Source: Solirubrobacterales bacterium (GTDB taxonomy: Bacteria; Actinomycetota; Thermoleophilia; Solirubrobacterales; 70-9). Taken from it: a DNA stretch of 64,000 nt. This document shows, one piece after another, positions 9,988 to 18,863 of the stretch (position 1 is its first letter; the number at the start of each line of letters is the position of its first letter). The stretch lies in the NCBI GenBank assembly GCA_016712175.1, contig JADJRQ010000002.1, positions 186,001 through 250,000 of the forward strand, in the 5' to 3' direction. The notes under the pieces were generated by a model. It had not been told where the DNA came from and made no database searches. It saw only the letters and a program-made list of their open reading frames with translations. The position numbers and the translations under genes are program-made.

Positions 9988-10570
9988 AGTCTTCCTCCAC
10001 GTCGTCAAATTCCACGTCGATGAACTTCGCAATCATGGCCTTGCCGCGAGGGGTCAGGGCCGATTCCGGATGGAACTGCACGCCTTCTGCCGGGTATTCG
10101 CGGTGACGCACACCCATGACGATTCCTTCGAATGTCGAACTGACTTCGAGCACATCCGGGATGTCGGGTCCGGCGATCAACGAGTGGTAACGGCCGACCA
10201 TCAACGGTGAAGGCAGTCCTTCGTAGATCGTTTTGCCGTCGTGTTCGATCTCGGCGTTCTTGCCGTGGATCGGTTCACCCTGGACGACCGTGCCTCCATA
10301 GGCCTGGACCAGCGACTGGTGCCCGAGGCAGACGCCGAGCACAGGCACGCCGGTTTCGGCGAAGGCCGGGATCGCTTCGAGTGAGATGCCGGCGTCGTTC
10401 GGGGTACGGGGTCCCGGTGAGACGACCACCCGGTCGTAACCGACTTCGGTCAGCTCTTCAACGGTCTTCTTGTCGTTCCGCACAACGTCCACGTCCATGC
10501 CGAGCTCCCCCAGGTACTGGACCAGGTTGTAGGTGAAGGAGTCGTAATTGTCGATGACCAGAACTTTCAT
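9977..10570 (-). CDS. trpG: anthranilate synthase glutamine amidotransferase subunit
   Basis: 197-aa class I glutaminase that supplies ammonia to TrpE. The catalytic Cys is in GVCLGHQ (about residue 80), and the His-Glu pair is in VQFHPES near residue 168. The N-terminal VIDNYDSFTYNLVQYLGELG is diagnostic of TrpG/PabA. It starts 3 nt after the trpE stop and overlaps trpD, so trpE-G-D are translationally coupled. A dual role with PabB in folate synthesis is possible, as in many bacteria, but no pabB is seen here. Confidence 0.95.
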   Translation of the reverse strand: MKVLVIDNYDSFTYNLVQYLGELGMDVDVVRNDKKTVEELTEVGYDRVVVSPGPRTPNDAGISLEAIPAFAETGVPVLGVCLGHQSLVQAYGGTVVQGEPIHGKNAEIEHDGKTIYEGLPSPLMVGRYHSLIAGPDIPDVLEVSSTFEGIVMGVRHREYPAEGVQFHPESALTPRGKAMIAKFIDVEFDDVEEDFAE

Positions 10571-10573
10571 GGA

Positions 10574-12097
10574 TCAGGCCCAGTCCGGATGCTCGCAGGC
10601 GAGTTCGACCGCGCGGAACATCGCCTTCGCCTTGTTGACCGACTCTTCGTATTCGTAGGCGGGCTGGGCATCGGCCACCGTGCCGCCGCCAGCCTGGATG
10701 TGGACCTGCCCGTCCTTGATAACTGCTGTACGGATGTGAATCGCCGTGTCGAGATCCCCGCCCCAGGACAGGTAGCCGATCGCACCCCCGTACGAACAGC
10801 GCTTGACCGTTTCCATCTCATCGATGATCTGCATCGCCCGGACCTTGGGAGCACCGGACAGCGTGCCCGCGGGCAGTGCCGAACGCAGGACGTCGAGGGC
10901 ACCAACCCCCGCTCGCAGCTTGCCCGTGACCCGGCTGACGATGTGCATCACGTGGGAATAGGTCTCGACCACCATCAGCTCTTCGACCTTGACCGAGCCG
11001 TAGACGGCTTCGCGGCCGATGTCGTTTCGGGCCAGGTCGACCAGCATCACGTGCTCGGCGCGTTCCTTGGGGTCGGAAATCAGCTCTTCGGCTAGCCGCC
11101 GGTCCTCCTCTTCGGTCCCGCCACGTGGCGAGGTACCGGCAATTGGCCGGATTTCGACCACGTCCCCATTCACCTTGAGCAGGGGTTCGGGAGAGCCGCC
11201 GGCAACCTGGAAGTCGCCAAATTCGAGGAAGTACATGTAAGGCGAAGGGTTGACCGCCCGCAGACCGCGGTAAATCGAGAAGGCTTCGGCTTTCGCTTCG
11301 GCCGAGAAACGTTGCGAAGGCACCACCTGGAAGGCATCACCGGCGTGGATGTACTCGACGATCCGAGCTACCGTCGACTCGAACTTTTCGCGACTTACGT
11401 TCGACTCGAACTTCGGCGCCTCGACCGCCGCGGCTTCTTCGACAACGGGAACCGGTCCGCGCAACTTCTCGCGCACCGCCTCGATCTTCCCGGCGGCAGC
11501 TTCGTAGGCGGCATCGATGCCGCCGTCATCGGCGAAAGCGCAGGCCATGATCGTCAGTTCGTTGTGGAGGTGGTCGAACGCCAGCAGCACGTCGGTGATC
11601 ATCAACGCCAGGTCGGGCAGGCCCAGCGGATCAGGATTGGGCGGGCCGAGTGGCTCCACCGTGCGCACCAGGTCGTATCCGAAAAGGCCAACCGCGCCGC
11701 CGGCGAAAGGCGGCAGACCGGGCACTTCAGCCACCCGGTACTGATCGAGGTAATGGGCAACCGCTCGATAGGGATCTGGTGCGTCGACGTGGCTCAGCCG
11801 CTCCGAGTCTGCGGAGACCGCATCGCCGGGGTACTCGGTCAGGAAGCCGTCGCTCCAGCGGAGGATCGAGCGGGGCCGGGTGCCGAGGAAGGAGTACCGG
11901 CCGACTTGCCCGCGTTCGGCTGATTCGAGCAGGAAGCAGGGTCCCTGGTCCCGGAGTTTCAGCAGGGCCGAGACCGGCGTTTCGACGTCGTCGGTGACAC
12001 TCAGCCGGACCGGCACGACGTTCGATTCCGGCACCAGCGCCCGAGCCTCGTCCAGGGTCGGCTGGAGGCGGGAGATCAGATCAGGAGCGGCGGCCAT
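10574..12097 (-). CDS. trpE: anthranilate synthase component I
   Basis: 507-aa enzyme converting chorismate to anthranilate, the committed and normally feedback-inhibited step. The chorismate-binding C-terminal half contains IRPIAGTSPRGGT, DPKERAEHVMLVDLARND and GTLSGAPKVRAM, all expected. The N-terminal half has the LLESAERGQVGRYSFLG segment of the regulatory domain, where LLES normally contacts tryptophan, so feedback inhibition is likely. It overlaps hisIE by 17 nt. No leader peptide rich in Trp codons is evident in front of it. Confidence 0.95.
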   Translation of the reverse strand: MAAAPDLISRLQPTLDEARALVPESNVVPVRLSVTDDVETPVSALLKLRDQGPCFLLESAERGQVGRYSFLGTRPRSILRWSDGFLTEYPGDAVSADSERLSHVDAPDPYRAVAHYLDQYRVAEVPGLPPFAGGAVGLFGYDLVRTVEPLGPPNPDPLGLPDLALMITDVLLAFDHLHNELTIMACAFADDGGIDAAYEAAAGKIEAVREKLRGPVPVVEEAAAVEAPKFESNVSREKFESTVARIVEYIHAGDAFQVVPSQRFSAEAKAEAFSIYRGLRAVNPSPYMYFLEFGDFQVAGGSPEPLLKVNGDVVEIRPIAGTSPRGGTEEEDRRLAEELISDPKERAEHVMLVDLARNDIGREAVYGSVKVEELMVVETYSHVMHIVSRVTGKLRAGVGALDVLRSALPAGTLSGAPKVRAMQIIDEMETVKRCSYGGAIGYLSWGGDLDTAIHIRTAVIKDGQVHIQAGGGTVADAQPAYEYEESVNKAKAMFRAVELACEHPDWA

Positions 12098-12707
12098 TCA
12101 GGACCTCCATGACCGACTCGAGCCCGATGTCCCTCGACTTGAGCAGCACGGTCAGGTGGTAGAGCACGTCGGCCGCTTCATTCGCAACCCGTTCGTCGCT
12201 CTCTTCCCGCACCGCGCGAGTGACTTCTTCGGCTTCTTCCGTCACCTTTTCACAGGCGAGTTCAGGGTTTTCAAGCAATTCGATCGTATAGCTGCCTTCA
12301 GGTCGCTCGGCGGCGCGTGCGGTGAGCGTGCGACCGAGGACGGCCAGCGCTTCTTCGTTCACCGGCTCGGGGGCCTCCCCCGTGTCCAGTTCGCGATAGA
12401 AGCAGCTGCGCTCTCCGGTGTGACAGGCAGGACCGGCCGGCTCGACCAGGGCAACCAGGGCGTCGCCATCGCAGTCCACCCGGAGCTGGCGGAGTTTGAG
12501 GATGTTGCCGGAAGTCTCGCCTTTCTTCCAGAGCGACTGCCGGGAGCGGCTGAAGAAAGTGACCTCACCGGTCTGCTCGGTCAGGCCGAGTGATTCTTCG
12601 TTCATGTAGGCGAGGGTCAGCACTTCGCCGGAATCGGCGTCCTGGACTACACAGGGAACGAGACCGTTCGAGTCAAACTTGACTTCGACCCGCGAGGGAT
12701 TGCTCAT
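12081..12707 (-). CDS. hisIE: bifunctional phosphoribosyl-AMP cyclohydrolase / phosphoribosyl-ATP diphosphatase
   Basis: 208-aa fusion that carries out the second and third steps of histidine synthesis. Residues 1-105 form the HisI domain, with Zn/Mg ligands in VDCDGDALVALV and CHTGERSCFYR. Residues 115-208 form the HisE MazG-like helical domain, with EEAEEVTRA and NEAADVLYHLTVLL. It is unusual to find it heading a trp operon rather than a his operon. It overlaps the lipoprotein gene by 4 nt and trpE by 17 nt, so the three are coupled. Both pathways consume PRPP. Confidence 0.95.
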   Translation of the reverse strand: MSNPSRVEVKFDSNGLVPCVVQDADSGEVLTLAYMNEESLGLTEQTGEVTFFSRSRQSLWKKGETSGNILKLRQLRVDCDGDALVALVEPAGPACHTGERSCFYRELDTGEAPEPVNEEALAVLGRTLTARAAERPEGSYTIELLENPELACEKVTEEAEEVTRAVREESDERVANEAADVLYHLTVLLKSRDIGLESVMEVLNGRRS

Positions 12708-13150
12708 TGGGGCAACTCGGTGCCATCAGTGGGCGAGGAGGTCTCGCCCTTGCCAAGCGGCACGTACCATTTGCCGCCCTCTTTGACCAGGTCGATCGGG
12801 GCGCCACCGGCGTTGTTGACGAGAGTGACCGTGGCGTCATTTCCGTCGATCGTGATGTCTTCGATCTTCAGCTCCGGCTGCTTGCCGCGGTCCTGCTTGA
12901 GGATCGTCGCTGTCTCACGCACGCACTGGGACTGGGTGTTGAATACCTCGGTGACCCCGGTTGGCTGCATCAGGGCACAGAAGCCCTGAGCATCCCTGTC
13001 CTTCGTCACCTGGTTGATGTCGGCCACCAGAGCGGTGATGTCATCTGTGTCCTGCTGCTTGTCGGTCGAAGATGCGTCGTCGCTACCGCAGCCGGCAACT
13101 ACCACGAAAGTGGCAGCAAGGACCGCCGCGACTGCGAGCTTCAATTTCAT
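12704..13150 (-). CDS. small secreted lipoprotein, unknown function
   Basis: 148-aa protein with a type II signal peptide: basic start, hydrophobic stretch and lipobox VVAGC (Cys at about residue 21), followed by a Ser/Asp-rich linker. The mature part looks like a small NTF2/DUF-type fold (helical start with FCALMQPTGV, then strands ending in GGKWYVPLG), as in many actinobacterial lipoproteins. It is the first gene of the hisIE-trpEGDC run, with the stop overlapping the hisIE start (ATGA). No functional link to amino-acid synthesis is evident. Confidence 0.75.
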   Translation of the reverse strand: MKLKLAVAAVLAATFVVVAGCGSDDASSTDKQQDTDDITALVADINQVTKDRDAQGFCALMQPTGVTEVFNTQSQCVRETATILKQDRGKQPELKIEDITIDGNDATVTLVNNAGGAPIDLVKEGGKWYVPLGKGETSSPTDGTELPQ

Positions 13151-13238
13151 GGCTGAATCCTACGGCGTGACCGGATCTGCCGATATGTGAGGCAGTGGCG
13201 GGTAAAGAGTTCTCATCCGCGGGTAGAGTCTCGTCACT

Positions 13239-14183
13239 GTGAAGTGGAAGCCCCGCAAAGGCAGCAATCGGGACGTGATCGATATTCGCGGCGCCAAGCG
13301 CGGCAGCGGGTCGGGTGGCGGAGGCCTGGGTGGTCTCGGCGGACTCGGCGGAGGCGGGATGAATCTGCCCGGCGGCAAAGGTGGAGCCGGAGGCGCGGTC
13401 GGCCTGATCATCGTCGTGATCGTCATCGGCAGCCAGTTGCTCGGCGGTGGCAGCGGAGGCAACGGCTTCGACATCAACTCGGTCCTGACCGGAGCCGGAG
13501 CGGCTCCAGGAGCAAACCAGCCTGCTCCCCTCCCCCCGGACCAGGATCCGCAGAAAGACTTCAAGGATTTCTCGGCCTACGTCTTCAATGATGCCCAGGA
13601 CATGTGGAAGCGGGTCTTCCAGCAGAACGGAACCCCTTACAAGAACGCCCAGGTCGTCTTCTACTCAGGAGGAGTGAGCACCGGAGGATGCGGCAACGCG
13701 ACTTCAGCGGTCGGGCCGTTCTATTGCCCGGCCGACCACCGGGTCTACCTCGATCTCAGCTTCTACAAAGAAATGGAAAATCAGCTCAAAGCCGGTGGTG
13801 ACTTTGCCTGGGCCTACGTGATCGCACACGAAGTCGGTCACCACATCCAGAATCAGCCCGGGGTCTCGAAAGAGGTCGCGGCAGCGAAGCGGTCAGATCC
13901 GGGTGGGGCCGAAGGAATCTCCGTTCGAACCGAGCTCCAGGCAGACTGTTACGCCGGGGTCTGGGCCAGCACCGTCTTCGATCAGCTCGAGCCAGGTGAT
14001 CTCGACGAAGCCTTCAGTGCGGCCGAAGCGGTAGGCGACGACAACCTCCAGGGCCGCGGCGGCGGCCGGGTCAACCCGGACAGCTTCACCCACGGAACCT
14101 CAGAGCAGCGACGGAACTGGTTCAACAACGGCTACGAAGGCGGCGACCCGGCCGCCTGCGACACCTTCAGCGGCGACATCTAG
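13239..14183 (+). CDS. YpfJ-type neutral zinc metallopeptidase
   Basis: 314-aa membrane-anchored protein. A basic N-terminus and Gly-rich stretch lead to one transmembrane helix (about residues 51-68), then the extracytoplasmic domain of the YpfJ/pfam04228 family. The zinc motif HEVGHH lies near residue 193 in YVIAHEVGHHIQNQ, and the downstream acidic ligand region ELQADCYAGVWA is present. YFYC-type family Cys residues occur in GCGNATS and FYCPADHR. The substrate is unknown for the family. The start is GTG at 13239. It is divergent from the lipoprotein gene, with 88 nt between, and converges on era. Confidence 0.88.
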   Translation: MKWKPRKGSNRDVIDIRGAKRGSGSGGGGLGGLGGLGGGGMNLPGGKGGAGGAVGLIIVVIVIGSQLLGGGSGGNGFDINSVLTGAGAAPGANQPAPLPPDQDPQKDFKDFSAYVFNDAQDMWKRVFQQNGTPYKNAQVVFYSGGVSTGGCGNATSAVGPFYCPADHRVYLDLSFYKEMENQLKAGGDFAWAYVIAHEVGHHIQNQPGVSKEVAAAKRSDPGGAEGISVRTELQADCYAGVWASTVFDQLEPGDLDEAFSAAEAVGDDNLQGRGGGRVNPDSFTHGTSEQRRNWFNNGYEGGDPAACDTFSGDI

Positions 14184-14194
14184 ACGCCGGTCGA

Positions 14195-15124
14195 TCAGTC
14201 GATGCCAAGCCGGTCCAACATGTCTACATCCCGCCTCCACTTCTTTCTTACCTTGACCTGAAGGTCGAGGTGGACCTGCGTTTCGAGTTCGGCTTCGATG
14301 TCTCGGCGGGCGCCGCGGCCGATCTCGCCGATCTTGAAGCCGTTCTTGCCGATCAGGATGCCCTTCTGGGAATCCGACTCGACCCAGATCTCGGCTTCGA
14401 CCGTGACCAGGCCGTCGTCGCGCTCGCTGACCTCTAAGACTTTGACTTCGACTGAATGCGGTACCTCGTCGCGAGTCCGGATCAGGACTTCGCCGCGAAT
14501 CAGCTCGGCCAGGTGCTGGTCTTCAGGCTGATCGGTGCTGTCTTCCGGCGGGTAGAGGTACGGGCTGAGTGGCATGAGCGTTGCCAGGTGAGCGGAAAGC
14601 TCGTTCACCCCGTCGCCCTTGAGGGCACTGATCGGGAAGACGTCGCTGACCCCTTTGAGCTCGGCTGCGGCAGCAAGGACCGGGATGATGTTTCGCCCGA
14701 GGCGATCGGCCTTGTTCACGGCGCAGACCACGGTGATGGCGGGGTTGGCGGCGAGCAGGGTGTCGGCAATAAAACGGTCCCCCGCCCCCACGCCTTCTTC
14801 GCCGTTGATCACCAGCAGGGCAACATCGGCGTCGGCGAGCTCGCGCTCGACGCTGCGCTGCTATGCGCTCCGTGAGTTCATCACGCGGGCGCTGGACCCC
14901 GGCAGGTCGATCATCACAAGCTGGGTGCCGGCTTCGAGATCGGTTGCAACCCCACGGATCGCCCGACGAGTGGTTTGGGGCCGCACGGTCGCGATCGCCA
15001 CCTTCGAGCCGACGATCTGGTTAACCAGGGTCGACTTGCCGACATTGGGGCGTCCGGCCAGTCCGACGAAGCCGGATCTGGTCGTCCTGGAGCCGGTGTC
15101 CATCTGTCCCGGAGCTTCAGCCAT
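14195..15124 (-). CDS. era: GTPase Era (compensated frameshift)
   Basis: Ribosome-assembly GTPase that binds the 3' end of 16S rRNA. G1 is GRPNVGKST near residue 20, the switch region has PQTTRRAIRG, G4 is NKAD, and a C-terminal KH domain has GILIGKNGFKIGEIG. About 13 codons between roughly 14905 and 14863 are out of frame: a G is missing in CCGGGGTCC (G3 region DLPG) and a base is extra in ATAGCAG, leaving an in-frame TAG. Undoing both gives the expected DLPGVQRPRDELTERMQRSVEREL. The start is ATG at 15124, overlapping the ybeY stop. Confidence 0.9.
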
Positions 15125-15485
15125 CGAGGCCCGCCAAAACCCGGTCCTGAAGCTTGAACATTTCGCCACTGTCGGCTTCGTGATCGTGGCCGCAGAGGTG
15201 GAGCACTCCGTGGACGACTGCCTCAGTGACGTCGGTGCAGTGCTCAGGGCAGACCACTACATCGCCCAGTTCCCGCGGACCGACGCTCGGTCCGCCTTCA
15301 TCGACCGGGAACGAGAGCACGTCGGTCGGCTTGTCACGGTCCCGGAACTCACGGTTCAGTTCATGGATACGGTCCGCAGCCACGATCTCGATCGCGAGAT
15401 GCCCGTCCTCCACCCCGGCTTCCTTGAGCGCAGCGGTGACCGCCGGCCTGAACTCGGCCGGCACGTCTTCGAGGTCGGGGCTCAC
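15117..15485 (-). CDS. ybeY: endoribonuclease YbeY
   Basis: 122-aa zinc-dependent RNase involved in 16S rRNA 3' maturation and ribosome quality control. The family signature H-x3-H-x5-H is present in HGVLHLCGHDHE near residue 92, and the upstream DVLSFP segment is also typical. It overlaps phoH by 4 nt (GTGA) and era by 8 nt, so phoH-ybeY-era is a coupled unit acting on ribosome biogenesis. The start is GTG. Confidence 0.93.
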   Translation of the reverse strand: MSPDLEDVPAEFRPAVTAALKEAGVEDGHLAIEIVAADRIHELNREFRDRDKPTDVLSFPVDEGGPSVGPRELGDVVVCPEHCTDVTEAVVHGVLHLCGHDHEADSGEMFKLQDRVLAGLDG

Positions 15486-16435
15486 TTGACCTGCCCGCGT
15501 TCGGCGTGTTCGCCGTAGGCCGCGACGATCTTCTGGACCAGGCGATGACGGACCACGTCGGCGCCACCGAACATCACGAAGTCGACATCCTCGATGCCTT
15601 CGAGGATGTCGCGGACCACGACCAGACCCGACTTGCTGTCACGCGGCAGGTCGATCTGGGTGACGTCGCCGGTGACGACCATCTTCGAGTTGAAGCCGAG
15701 CCGGGTCAGGAACATCTTCATCTGCTCCGGCGTGGTGTTCTGGGCCTCGTCGAGGATCACGAAAGCGTCGTTGAGGGTGCGGCCACGCATGAAGGCGAGC
15801 GGGGCGACCTCAATCACTCCACGATCGAAGTAACCGTTGACCCGGTCGGGATCGAGCATGTCGTAGAGCGCGTCGAAGAGCGGACGAAGGTACGGATCGA
15901 CTTTGGCCTGGAGATCACCGGGCAGGAAGCCGAGGCTCTCGCCGGCTTCGACCGCAGGGCGGGTCAGGATGATGCGCTGGACTTCGCCTTCGATCAGGGC
16001 GGCAGCGGCCATCGCGACCGCGAGGAAGGTCTTGCCGGTGCCGGCCGGCCCGATGCCGAAAGTGATGGTCTTTTCGCGGATCGCGTCGACGTAGACCTTC
16101 TGATTGACCGTCTTCGGCACAACCCGCGTGTTCCGGTTGTGCCAGACGACGTCGTCGAGCATTTCTTTGGGCCGCCGCGAAGACTGGATCGCGTTGGTCA
16201 CCGAATCAAGCGTCGTCGGCTCCACTTCGTGTCCGTCTTCGATCAGACCGACCATCTCGTCGACCAGGCGGGCTGCTTCGTCCATCTGCTTCTCGTCACC
16301 TTCGAGCGTGAGCATGTTGCCGCGCAGGTGGACCTTGCTGGTGGTGCGGTCACGCAAAGCCTTCAGTACCGAGTCCTGGGATCCGGCCAGTTCGGCCGCG
16401 ACGTCGTTGTCCAGAGTCAGGGTCCTACGAGGCAA
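15482..16435 (-). CDS. phoH: PhoH-like ATPase (YbeZ group)
   Basis: Predicted 317-aa P-loop protein. Walker A is GPAGTGKTFLAV, Walker B is FVILDEAQNTTPEQMKMFLTRLG, and an N-terminal KH-like segment precedes them. It is the usual partner of YbeY, and members may be RNA helicases. The start chosen is TTG at 16435, inside the end of yqeY, with AAGGAG placed 4-9 nt upstream. An upstream ATG would add about 39 Arg/Pro/Ser-rich residues antisense-like to the family, so it was rejected. Confidence 0.92.
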   Translation of the reverse strand: MPRRTLTLDNDVAAELAGSQDSVLKALRDRTTSKVHLRGNMLTLEGDEKQMDEAARLVDEMVGLIEDGHEVEPTTLDSVTNAIQSSRRPKEMLDDVVWHNRNTRVVPKTVNQKVYVDAIREKTITFGIGPAGTGKTFLAVAMAAAALIEGEVQRIILTRPAVEAGESLGFLPGDLQAKVDPYLRPLFDALYDMLDPDRVNGYFDRGVIEVAPLAFMRGRTLNDAFVILDEAQNTTPEQMKMFLTRLGFNSKMVVTGDVTQIDLPRDSKSGLVVVRDILEGIEDVDFVMFGGADVVRHRLVQKIVAAYGEHAERGQVK

Positions 16436-16856
16436 GGTGCTCCTTGACGGCCGTGCTGACCCGCTTGCCGTCGGCCTTGCCGGCAACCTTGTCCTTGAGT
16501 GCACCCATGACCTGGCCCATCTGCTTTTGCTCGGTGGCTCCGGTGGATTCAATCGCTTCGGCCACCAGGGCGTTCAGTTCTTCGTCGCTCATCTGGGCCG
16601 GCAGGTAGGCCGTGATCAGTTCAGCTTCGAATCTCTCGTCTTCGGCCTGTTCCGTGCGTCCGGCGTCGGCGTATGCGTCAGCGGCTTCAAGCCTCTTCTT
16701 CCGCTCGCGCTGCAATGCGGCGACTTCGTCGTCCTTGCCTAGCTTGGCGTCCTGCTGAAGGACGTCCTGGATCATGCGGAGCGCAGAGGCACGCTTCTTG
16801 TCCCCCTGCTTGAGGGCGGAACGGGCATCGTCACGAATTTGGTCAACTACGGGCAT
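16425..16856 (-). CDS. GatB/YqeY domain protein
   Basis: 143-aa helical protein of the YqeY family, related to the tRNA-binding tail domain of amidotransferase subunit GatB. Typical segments are the N-terminal RDDARSALKQGDKKRASALRMI and the C-terminal GQVMGALKDKVAGKADG. Its function is not firmly known; a role in tRNA-dependent amidation is assumed by homology. It overlaps phoH by 11 nt and heads the yqeY-phoH-ybeY-era run. Confidence 0.9.
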   Translation of the reverse strand: MPVVDQIRDDARSALKQGDKKRASALRMIQDVLQQDAKLGKDDEVAALQRERKKRLEAADAYADAGRTEQAEDERFEAELITAYLPAQMSDEELNALVAEAIESTGATEQKQMGQVMGALKDKVAGKADGKRVSTAVKEHLAS

Positions 16857-16883
16857 GGATCAAGAGTACCGGGACATCAACTC

Positions 16884-17207
16884 CTAATCGACGTCGGGGA
16901 AAGTCTCCGGTCCCTCGGCGTGACTGGTTCGTGGCCCGAATGCGGTGAACATCACTATTCCGCCTGCCGTCACCACGGTTCCGTAGAGCAGGAAGATTAT
17001 GTATTGGTGGTTGACCACGGCGAGGGCGACCAGCGTCGCGCCGATCCCAGAAACGAACGCAAAAAAGAACCTCGGGCTGCGCACGCCGATGACGATCAGG
17101 ACCACCATCAAGGCAAAGGCCGGAATCCAGATCAGAAAGCCGATCGGCGCGATGACTCCGGCCATGAATAGAACCCCGGCGGCGGTCCAGGGCAGGAACT
17201 TGAGCAT
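16884..17207 (-). CDS. integral membrane protein, unknown function
   Basis: 107-aa protein with three to four hydrophobic helices filling residues 5-92 and a short acidic C-terminal tail. No conserved enzymatic motif is visible. It lies 9 nt after murI and 27 nt before yqeY on the same strand, so it is probably co-transcribed. Support is from size, codon use and spacing only. Confidence 0.65.
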   Translation of the reverse strand: MLKFLPWTAAGVLFMAGVIAPIGFLIWIPAFALMVVLIVIGVRSPRFFFAFVSGIGATLVALAVVNHQYIIFLLYGTVVTAGGIVMFTAFGPRTSHAEGPETFPDVD

Positions 17208-17216
17208 CAGCTGAAC

Positions 17217-18020
17217 CTACTCCCCGAGCTCTATGTGCTCGACCCGGCCATCCAGAGGCAGTTGGAGAAAGCGGGTTCCGAGCTTCTCGAAGCCCTCTTT
17301 GTCGCCAGTGACGAGGAAGTTGTAAGTCCCTTCCTTGCCGGTCTTTGCAAGGTTGCCGCCCTGGGCAAGATTCCTCTGGATCGCTCCGGCGATCGCGTGG
17401 CCGGCCGTGACCAGGCGCACGTCTCTTCCGAGCAGGCGCTGGAGCATCGGGGCCACCAGCGGGTAGTGGGTGCAGCCAAGGACGAGGGTGTCGACGTCCG
17501 CCTCTTTCAAGGGCTCGCAGTAGCTGCGGACCGTCTGCAGAACCGCCTCGTCGAAGGGAAAGCCACCCTGGATGATCGGAGCCAGGTCCGGTGCGGCGAC
17601 CTCGGTCACCGTGAATGGCCTGCCCTGATCTTCCAGCGCCCGGGCGTAAGCCCTGCTGGCAACCGTCGCCGGCGTTGCAAGGACACCGATGCGGCCGGAC
17701 TCGGTGATGGCTCCGGCGATCTCTGCCTCGGGGCCAACCACTGTGAGGACCGGAATGCCGGCTTCGGCACCCATCTTCCGAATCAGGGGACCCGCCGCAG
17801 CGGTGGCCGAGTTGCAGGCGATGACCAGCAGCTTGATGTCCTTCTCGAAGAGGAACTCGGTGATCGCAACCCCGCGGGCCGTCAGCTCTTCGACGGTCTT
17901 CGTGCCGTAAGGAAAGTGACCGCTGTCGCCGACGTAGATGTAGTCCTCTTCCGGGAGCGACACGAGAAGCTCATGAAGCACGGTCAGGCCGCCGACCCCG
18001 GAATCGAAGACGCCGATCAT
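17217..18020 (-). CDS. murI: glutamate racemase
   Basis: 267-aa cofactor-independent racemase producing D-glutamate for peptidoglycan. The two catalytic cysteines are in VIACNSATAA (about residue 70) and LGCTHYPL (about residue 180), and the N-terminal GVFDSGVGGLTVLHEL substrate loop is intact. It overlaps the prmA stop by 4 nt (ATGA). Confidence 0.95.
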   Translation of the reverse strand: MIGVFDSGVGGLTVLHELLVSLPEEDYIYVGDSGHFPYGTKTVEELTARGVAITEFLFEKDIKLLVIACNSATAAAGPLIRKMGAEAGIPVLTVVGPEAEIAGAITESGRIGVLATPATVASRAYARALEDQGRPFTVTEVAAPDLAPIIQGGFPFDEAVLQTVRSYCEPLKEADVDTLVLGCTHYPLVAPMLQRLLGRDVRLVTAGHAIAGAIQRNLAQGGNLAKTGKEGTYNFLVTGDKEGFEKLGTRFLQLPLDGRVEHIELGE

Positions 18021-18856
18021 TTGCCGGCTTCCAGGAGCATGCCGCCCCAGTTCTCGTCGACCAGGAACCGCCGGCTGGCCAAACCGACACCGGCGAAGGC
18101 GGCCTCCACCCGCTCACGCTCGGTTGCGAGCAGGCCGGAGCAGACCATCCGGTCCGGCCGGTTCGATTCGTCCACCTGGGCAGCCAACACTTCCAGCAGT
18201 GGCGCGGTCAGGTTGGCGACCACCGTCGGGCCAAGCTCTGGCAACCCGGACTTCAGGTCGAATCGCTCCAGCTCGAGTTCGACCGAGTTCACCTCGGCGT
18301 TCTCTTTTCCCGCTTCGATAGCCGCAACTTCGTGGTCGTAGCCAGAGACCGGACCCCACCCCAGCTTGGCCGCGGCGATCGACAGAACGGCCGAACCGGT
18401 GCCGAGATCGGTCAGCGGTCCGCAGCTCAGTCCACGGTCATGCAGGACGAGCAGGAGCTGGAGACTGAGGCGTGTGGTCGGGTGGGCGCCGGTGCCGAAG
18501 GCCTGACCGGGATCGATCACGACCTCGAATTCACCAGGGCCGCCTTCTTCCCACGGTGGCCTCAGCCAGAACGATGTGCCGCCGTCAGGCGCAGTGATCG
18601 CCAAGGGTTTGTGGAAGGCGCGCCAGCGCTCGGCCCAGTCATCGGCGACCTCAGTCGCGACCACTCCAACCAGCCCGTCGCCGCTCGCCGCTTCGACCTC
18701 ACCGATGTCGGGCAGCTCACCTTCGGCGCCGTAAATCGCGTACTCCACGTACTCCGCCGTGGTCGTCTCTTCGACGCCACCAGGTGCGAGGACGGTCAGT
18801 TCCGCAAGAACGATCTCCGCCTGGTCCGGCCGGCAACGCACCGCGAGCCGGATCAT
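18017..18856 (-). CDS. prmA: ribosomal protein L11 methyltransferase
   Basis: 279-aa SAM-dependent methyltransferase. The N-terminal part resembles the L11-recognition domain, the middle has DPGQAFGTGAHPTT, and SAM motif I is DLGTGSAVLSIAAAKLG near residue 145, followed by NLTAPLL corresponding to the catalytic N(I/L)xxxP-like region. It sits between dnaJ and murI, a common neighbourhood in Gram-positive genomes (hrcA-dnaJ-prmA). Confidence 0.93.
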   Translation of the reverse strand: MIRLAVRCRPDQAEIVLAELTVLAPGGVEETTTAEYVEYAIYGAEGELPDIGEVEAASGDGLVGVVATEVADDWAERWRAFHKPLAITAPDGGTSFWLRPPWEEGGPGEFEVVIDPGQAFGTGAHPTTRLSLQLLLVLHDRGLSCGPLTDLGTGSAVLSIAAAKLGWGPVSGYDHEVAAIEAGKENAEVNSVELELERFDLKSGLPELGPTVVANLTAPLLEVLAAQVDESNRPDRMVCSGLLATERERVEAAFAGVGLASRRFLVDENWGGMLLEAGK

Positions 18857-18863
18857 CCGGCGA

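Noticed and set aside
15506..16447. 313-codon plus-strand open frame opposite phoH
   Set aside because: Antisense shadow with Asp/His-rich nonsense composition; PhoH is certain.
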